A stretch of 9,646 nucleotides of DNA. Source: Betaproteobacteria bacterium UBA2293 (GTDB taxonomy: Bacteria; Pseudomonadota; Gammaproteobacteria; Burkholderiales; Rhodocyclaceae). The notes beneath the pieces are model-generated. The model saw only the letters and a program-made list of their open reading frames with translations. It was not told the origin of the DNA and did no database searches. The stretch covers positions 1-9,646 of the forward strand of contig DDWF01000194.1 in NCBI GenBank assembly GCA_002345845.1. The letters run 5' to 3'. Position numbers and translations under genes: made by a program. Of the stretch, positions 7,234 to 9,646 are shown piece by piece (the stretch's first letter is position 1; the number at the start of each line of letters is the position of its first letter).

Positions 7234-8277
7234 ATGCAACTGCTCAACACCCTCTACGTAACCCAGCCAGACAGCTATCTGCATCTCGACAACGACACCC
7301 TGCGCGTTGAAATAGAGCGCGAAACGCGGTTGCGCGTCCCTCTGCATCATCTGTCGGCGGTGGTCTGCTTCGGCCATGTCATGGTCTCGCCGGGGCTGAT
7401 GCACCGGCTAGCCGACGCAGGCAAAAGCCTGGTCCTGCTCGACGGTCGCGGCCGCTTCAAGGCGCGCCTGGAAGGCCCGGTTTCCGGCAACGTGCTGCTG
7501 CGCCAGGCCCAGCATCGTCGCTTATCGGATACTGCGGCGGGCGCCGACTTTTGCCTGGCGGCAGCGAAATCCTTCGTTGCCGGCAAATTGAAGAACTGCC
7601 GACAGGTGTTGTTGCGCGGTGCGCGTGAAAATGGGCGCGCCGCCGACAACGCCGAACTTTCTGCAACGGCCGATGAACTGGCGCGCGCCCTGGCGCGACT
7701 GGAGCACGCGGCCAACCTTGACGCCGTGCGCGGCGTGGAAGGGGATGCCGCCAAGCGCTACTTTTCGGTGCTGCACTTGATCGTGCGACCCGACGCCCGC
7801 GAAGCTTTCACCATGAGCGGGCGCACCCGGCGTCCGCCGCTGGATCGGATGAATGCCCTGCTTTCCTTCTTTTACGCCATGTTGATGAACGACGTGCGCT
7901 CGGCGGTGGAAAGCACCGGCCTCGATCCGCAAATCGGTTTTCTGCACGCCGTGCGTCCAGGACGTGCCGCGCTGGCGCTCGACCTGATGGAAGAGTTCCG
8001 ACCACTTCTGGCGGATCGCCTGGCGCTTACGCTGATCAACCGCCGACAGATCAATGCCGGCGATTTTGTCGATCGACCCGGTGGCGCGGTTTTTCTCAAG
8101 GATGATGCGCGCAAACTCGCCGTCACCGCTTATCAAGAGCGCAAGCAGGAGGTTCTCGTACATCCGTTGCTCGAAGCGAGCATTGCCTTGGGACTTGCGC
8201 CGTTTGTGCAGGCGCGCCTGCTCGCACGCAATGTGCGTGGTGATGCCGAAAGCTACCTGCCTTTCTGTCCAAAATAA
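7234..8277 (+). CDS. cas1: Cas1 integrase, subtype I-C
   Basis: Cas1 is the metal-dependent integrase that inserts spacers at the leader-repeat junction in a complex with Cas2. Start ATG 7234 gives 347 aa beginning [20 protein letters not shown], the standard I-C Cas1 N-terminus; the frame is open further upstream but that part is cas4 sequence. The beta-sandwich N-domain runs to about residue 90. Catalytic residues in the helical domain are Glu169 ([11 protein letters not shown]), His238 ([10 protein letters not shown]) and Asp250 ([11 protein letters not shown]). The block [18 protein letters not shown] and the C-terminal YLPFCPK also fit. Length and motifs are complete, so it should be active. 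GAGG at 7221-7224 lies 9 nt before the ATG. Confidence 0.97.
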   Translation: MQLLNTLYVTQPDSYLHLDNDTLRVEIERETRLRVPLHHLSAVVCFGHVMVSPGLMHRLADAGKSLVLLDGRGRFKARLEGPVSGNVLLRQAQHRRLSDTAAGADFCLAAAKSFVAGKLKNCRQVLLRGARENGRAADNAELSATADELARALARLEHAANLDAVRGVEGDAAKRYFSVLHLIVRPDAREAFTMSGRTRRPPLDRMNALLSFFYAMLMNDVRSAVESTGLDPQIGFLHAVRPGRAALALDLMEEFRPLLADRLALTLINRRQINAGDFVDRPGGAVFLKDDARKLAVTAYQERKQEVLVHPLLEASIALGLAPFVQARLLARNVRGDAESYLPFCPK

Positions 8278-8279
8278 CC

Positions 8280-8570
8280 ATGCTCGTCATCGTCAGCTAC
8301 GATGTCTCGACAGAAACCGCCGCTGGCCGCAAGCGTCTGCGGCGCGTGGCGCGAGTATGCGAAAGCACTGGACAGCGCGTGCAAAAGTCAGTCTTTGAGT
8401 GCAAGGTGGACATCGCACAGTTCGAGGCGCTGGAGCGTCGACTTCTCGCCGAAATAAAGCACGATGAAGACAGCCTGCGCTTTTATCGGCTGACCGAGCC
8501 AGTGGAACTTCATGTACGCGAGCATGGCAAATTTAAAGCGGTGGATTTCGATGGCCCCTTGGTTTTATGA
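8280..8570 (+). CDS. cas2: Cas2, adaptation complex subunit
   Basis: Cas2 forms the central dimer bridging two Cas1 dimers during spacer integration. 96 aa with a ferredoxin-like fold: first strand [10 protein letters not shown] with the conserved Asp8, then the [19 protein letters not shown] helix, [10 protein letters not shown] second strand, and [11 protein letters not shown]. It starts 2 bp after the cas1 stop, and no Shine-Dalgarno sequence is visible in the CTTTCTGTCCAAAATAACC before it, so translation is probably coupled to cas1. It is the last cas gene, ending 177 bp before the first repeat. Confidence 0.96.
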   Translation: MLVIVSYDVSTETAAGRKRLRRVARVCESTGQRVQKSVFECKVDIAQFEALERRLLAEIKHDEDSLRFYRLTEPVELHVREHGKFKAVDFDGPLVL

Positions 8571-8677
8571 CACGCGGAAGTGAAGTGCCGCAGCCGTACC
8601 GGGATGTCCGCGCAGGAGCTAACACACTGAATGTGCGGATGAAATGTATTCAGAGCAGAATGCACGAGTTGCCGGAA

Positions 8678-8706
8678 TTGAACGTGGCAACAGGTTCGCG
8701 CAAAAT
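8678..8706 (+). promoter_or_regulatory. possible sigma70 promoter for the CRISPR array
   Basis: TTGAAC (8678-8683) and CAAAAT (8701-8706) are separated by 17 bp and each match 4 of 6 consensus bases. Transcription would start near 8713, about 35 nt before the first repeat, which is a typical position. The match is modest and no extended -10 is seen. Confidence 0.35.
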
Positions 8707-8746
8707 GGGGAAAAACCTGAGGTTATTCATCAAGTTATGCGCGAAC
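8694..8746. repeat. nested inverted repeats at the leader end
   Basis: The outer arms GTTCGCGCAAAA (8694-8705) and TTATGCGCGAAC (8735-8746) are complementary at 11 of 12 positions. Inside them lies a second perfect inverted repeat, AACCT G AGGTT (8714-8724). Both pairs share nearly the same centre (8719-8720), and the outer right arm stops one base before the first repeat. The position suggests a protein-binding or bending site for spacer integration, or overlap with promoter control. Confidence 0.65.
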
Positions 8747-9071
8747 AGACGCCCGGCCCGCAAGGGCTGGGCGAGGATTGAAACAGATTGGTTTGATTTT
8801 TACGTGTACCCAGTCGTTGGACGCCCGGCCCGCAAGGGCTGGGCGAGGATTGAAACGCGCGTGAGCTTTGGGAGCTGGCGGTAGCCGCCGGACGCCCGGC
8901 CCGCAAGGGCTGGGCGAGGATTGAAACGACGGCTGATTGATCGGAGAAAGAAATGTGTAATGGACGCCCGGCCCGCAAGGGCTGGGCGAGGATTGAAACT
9001 CGAAAAGAAAGGTGCGCAGCGAGGTGATCGCGGTGACGCCCGGCCCGCAAGGGCTGGGCGAGGATTGAAAC

Positions 9072-9105
9072 CAGATAGGGCTCGCTGTTGCCGTCGAGGA
9101 ATGCC
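9072..9105 (+). other. spacer 5, related to spacer 8
   Basis: This 34-nt spacer matches spacer 8 (9286-9320) at 22 of 34 positions without gaps. Its reverse complement reads as AFLDGNSEPYL, against CFPDFASQPYV from spacer 8 in the same phase. The two probably come from the same site of one gene family in two different invaders. Confidence 0.6.
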
Positions 9106-9285
9106 GACGCCCGGCCCGCAAGGGCTGGGCGAGGATTGAAACCGGCTGAGGTATCGAGAGCACTCGACGTCCTCTCGGACGCCCGGCCCGCAAGGGCTGG
9201 GCGAGGATTGAAACCATATCCACCGCCTGCGATGCCGACCAGAACGGCGACGCCCGGCCCGCAAGGGCTGGGCGAGGATTGAAAC

Positions 9286-9320
9286 GACATAGGGCTGGCT
9301 GGCGAAGTCCGGGAAGCACA
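9286..9320 (+). other. spacer 8, related to spacer 5
   Basis: A 35-nt spacer sharing the run ATAGGGCT and later blocks (GCTG, GTC, GGAA) with spacer 5 at identical offsets. Nine of the first 12 positions, the seed side, agree. The reverse-complement peptide keeps F, D, S, P and Y with conservative Q/E and V/L changes, typical of diverged coding sequence. Confidence 0.6.
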
Positions 9321-9646
9321 GACGCCCGGCCCGCAAGGGCTGGGCGAGGATTGAAACGCCAGATCGTCCAGGCTGGTGTCGGCCAATGTGGGACGCCCGG
9401 CCCGCAAGGGCTGGGCGAGGATTGAAACGCTTTCGCCGTAAATCCCGCGCAGCAGGTCGTAAAACGACGCCCGGCCCGCAAGGGCTGGGCGAGGATTGAA
9501 ACTCCGTAAAAGTTGCCTAACTATTCATTCCACCGGAGACGCCCGGCCCGCAAGGGCTGGGCGAGGATTGAAACAGAGCCAGCAGCGCGTAGACGTCGGC
9601 TTCGATGGTGACGCCCGGCCCGCAAGGGCTGGGCGAGGATTGAAAC

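Larger units (their letters stand above)
8571..8747 (+). promoter_or_regulatory. CRISPR leader
   Basis: This 177-bp gene-free segment lies between cas2 and the first repeat, at the 5' end of the array as judged by the ATTGAAAC repeat end. It is more AT-rich than its surroundings in the 60 bp nearest the array, as leaders often are. It should hold the array promoter and the sequence read by Cas1-Cas2-Cas4 for polarised integration. An open frame of about 100 codons running through it into the array has no homology that I recognise and is taken as non-coding. Confidence 0.85.
8748..9646 (+). CRISPR. type I-C CRISPR array: 13 repeats, 12 spacers (reaches window edge)
   Basis: The 37-nt repeat begins GACGCCCGGCCC and ends GCGAGGATTGAAAC. 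Repeat starts are 8748, 8820, 8891, 8963, 9035, 9106, 9178, 9249, 9321, 9392, 9466, 9538 and 9610. By eye all 13 copies are identical. Spacers are 34 or 35 nt except spacer 10 (9429-9465), which is 37 nt. Within the repeat, positions 3-12 and 17-26 form a 10-bp stem with one G-U pair, closed by a GCAA (GNRA) tetraloop. The 11 nt left after the stem, AGGATTGAAAC, match the 5' handle length expected after Cas5c cleavage. The ATTGAAAC end and adjacent leader show transcription from left to right with newest spacers on the left. The last visible repeat is perfect and ends at the window edge, so the array may continue. Confidence 0.98.

Noticed and set aside
7541..7554. A 14-bp inverse match in cas1 (GCGCCGACTTTTGC) to the dispersed motif
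   Set aside because: It is only half the motif and falls in ordinary Cas1 sequence, so I do not count it as a fourth copy.
8567..8884. A 105-codon open frame from the cas2 stop through the leader into the array
   Set aside because: No ribosome binding site or recognisable domain, and it runs into CRISPR repeats; the leader function explains the region.
8877..8889. GGCGG-TAG-CCGCC palindrome in spacer 2
   Set aside because: A 5-bp stem in GC-rich foreign DNA is easily chance, and spacers carry no expected structure.
8730..9481. Long minus-strand open frames across the array with recurring GPGV or NPRPALAGRAS blocks
   Set aside because: The repeat unit plus spacer is often 72 nt, a multiple of three, so frames stay open through the array. 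The peptide periodicity is translated CRISPR repeat, not a repeat protein.
1..9646. Transposons, tRNA genes, integrases or anti-CRISPR genes
   Set aside because: No transposase motif, terminal inverted repeat pair, tRNA cloverleaf or recognisable anti-CRISPR was seen on either strand.

Overview
The window carries a complete, apparently intact type I-C CRISPR-Cas locus on the + strand. It sits directly downstream of the 3' end of a metallo-beta-lactamase-fold gene. The sequence is GC-rich, its genes are tightly packed, and the protein sequences look proteobacterial. I infer a beta- or gammaproteobacterium, with beta more likely; nothing here fixes the genus.

Layout. Positions 1-428: C-terminal part of a WalJ/YycJ-like MBL-fold hydrolase whose start lies outside the window. 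429-529: short intergenic gap with a 26-bp dispersed motif and an imperfect hairpin. 530-6156: interference genes cas3, cas5c, cas8c and cas7c, overlapping or nearly touching; an internal start in cas8c (GTG at 4835, with a strong ribosome binding site) should make the small subunit Cas11c. 6159-6604: a two-gene HicB/HicA-type toxin-antitoxin pair placed between the interference and adaptation genes. 6615-8570: adaptation genes cas4, cas1 and cas2. 8571-8747: leader. 8748-9646: CRISPR array of 13 identical 37-nt repeats and 12 spacers of 34-37 nt, still in a perfect repeat at the window edge.

How the parts should work together (family knowledge): Cas4-Cas1-Cas2 select, trim and insert new spacers at the leader end. 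Cas5c cuts the array transcript at the base of the repeat hairpin, leaving an 11-nt 5' handle. Cas5c, Cas7c, Cas8c and Cas11c form Cascade on each crRNA. Cas3 is recruited to nick, unwind and degrade the target.

Most worth a second look: (1) a 25-26 bp motif present three times, in the cas3 upstream gap, inside cas3, and inverted inside cas4; (2) the HicBA-like pair co-transcribed within the cas operon, its antitoxin too short to have its own DNA-binding domain; (3) the internal Cas11c start; (4) two spacers that match each other at 22 of 34 positions in the same codon phase, pointing to the same site in two diverged phages; (5) nested inverted repeats in the leader ending one base before the first repeat; (6) non-canonical residues at the expected Cas5c catalytic positions.
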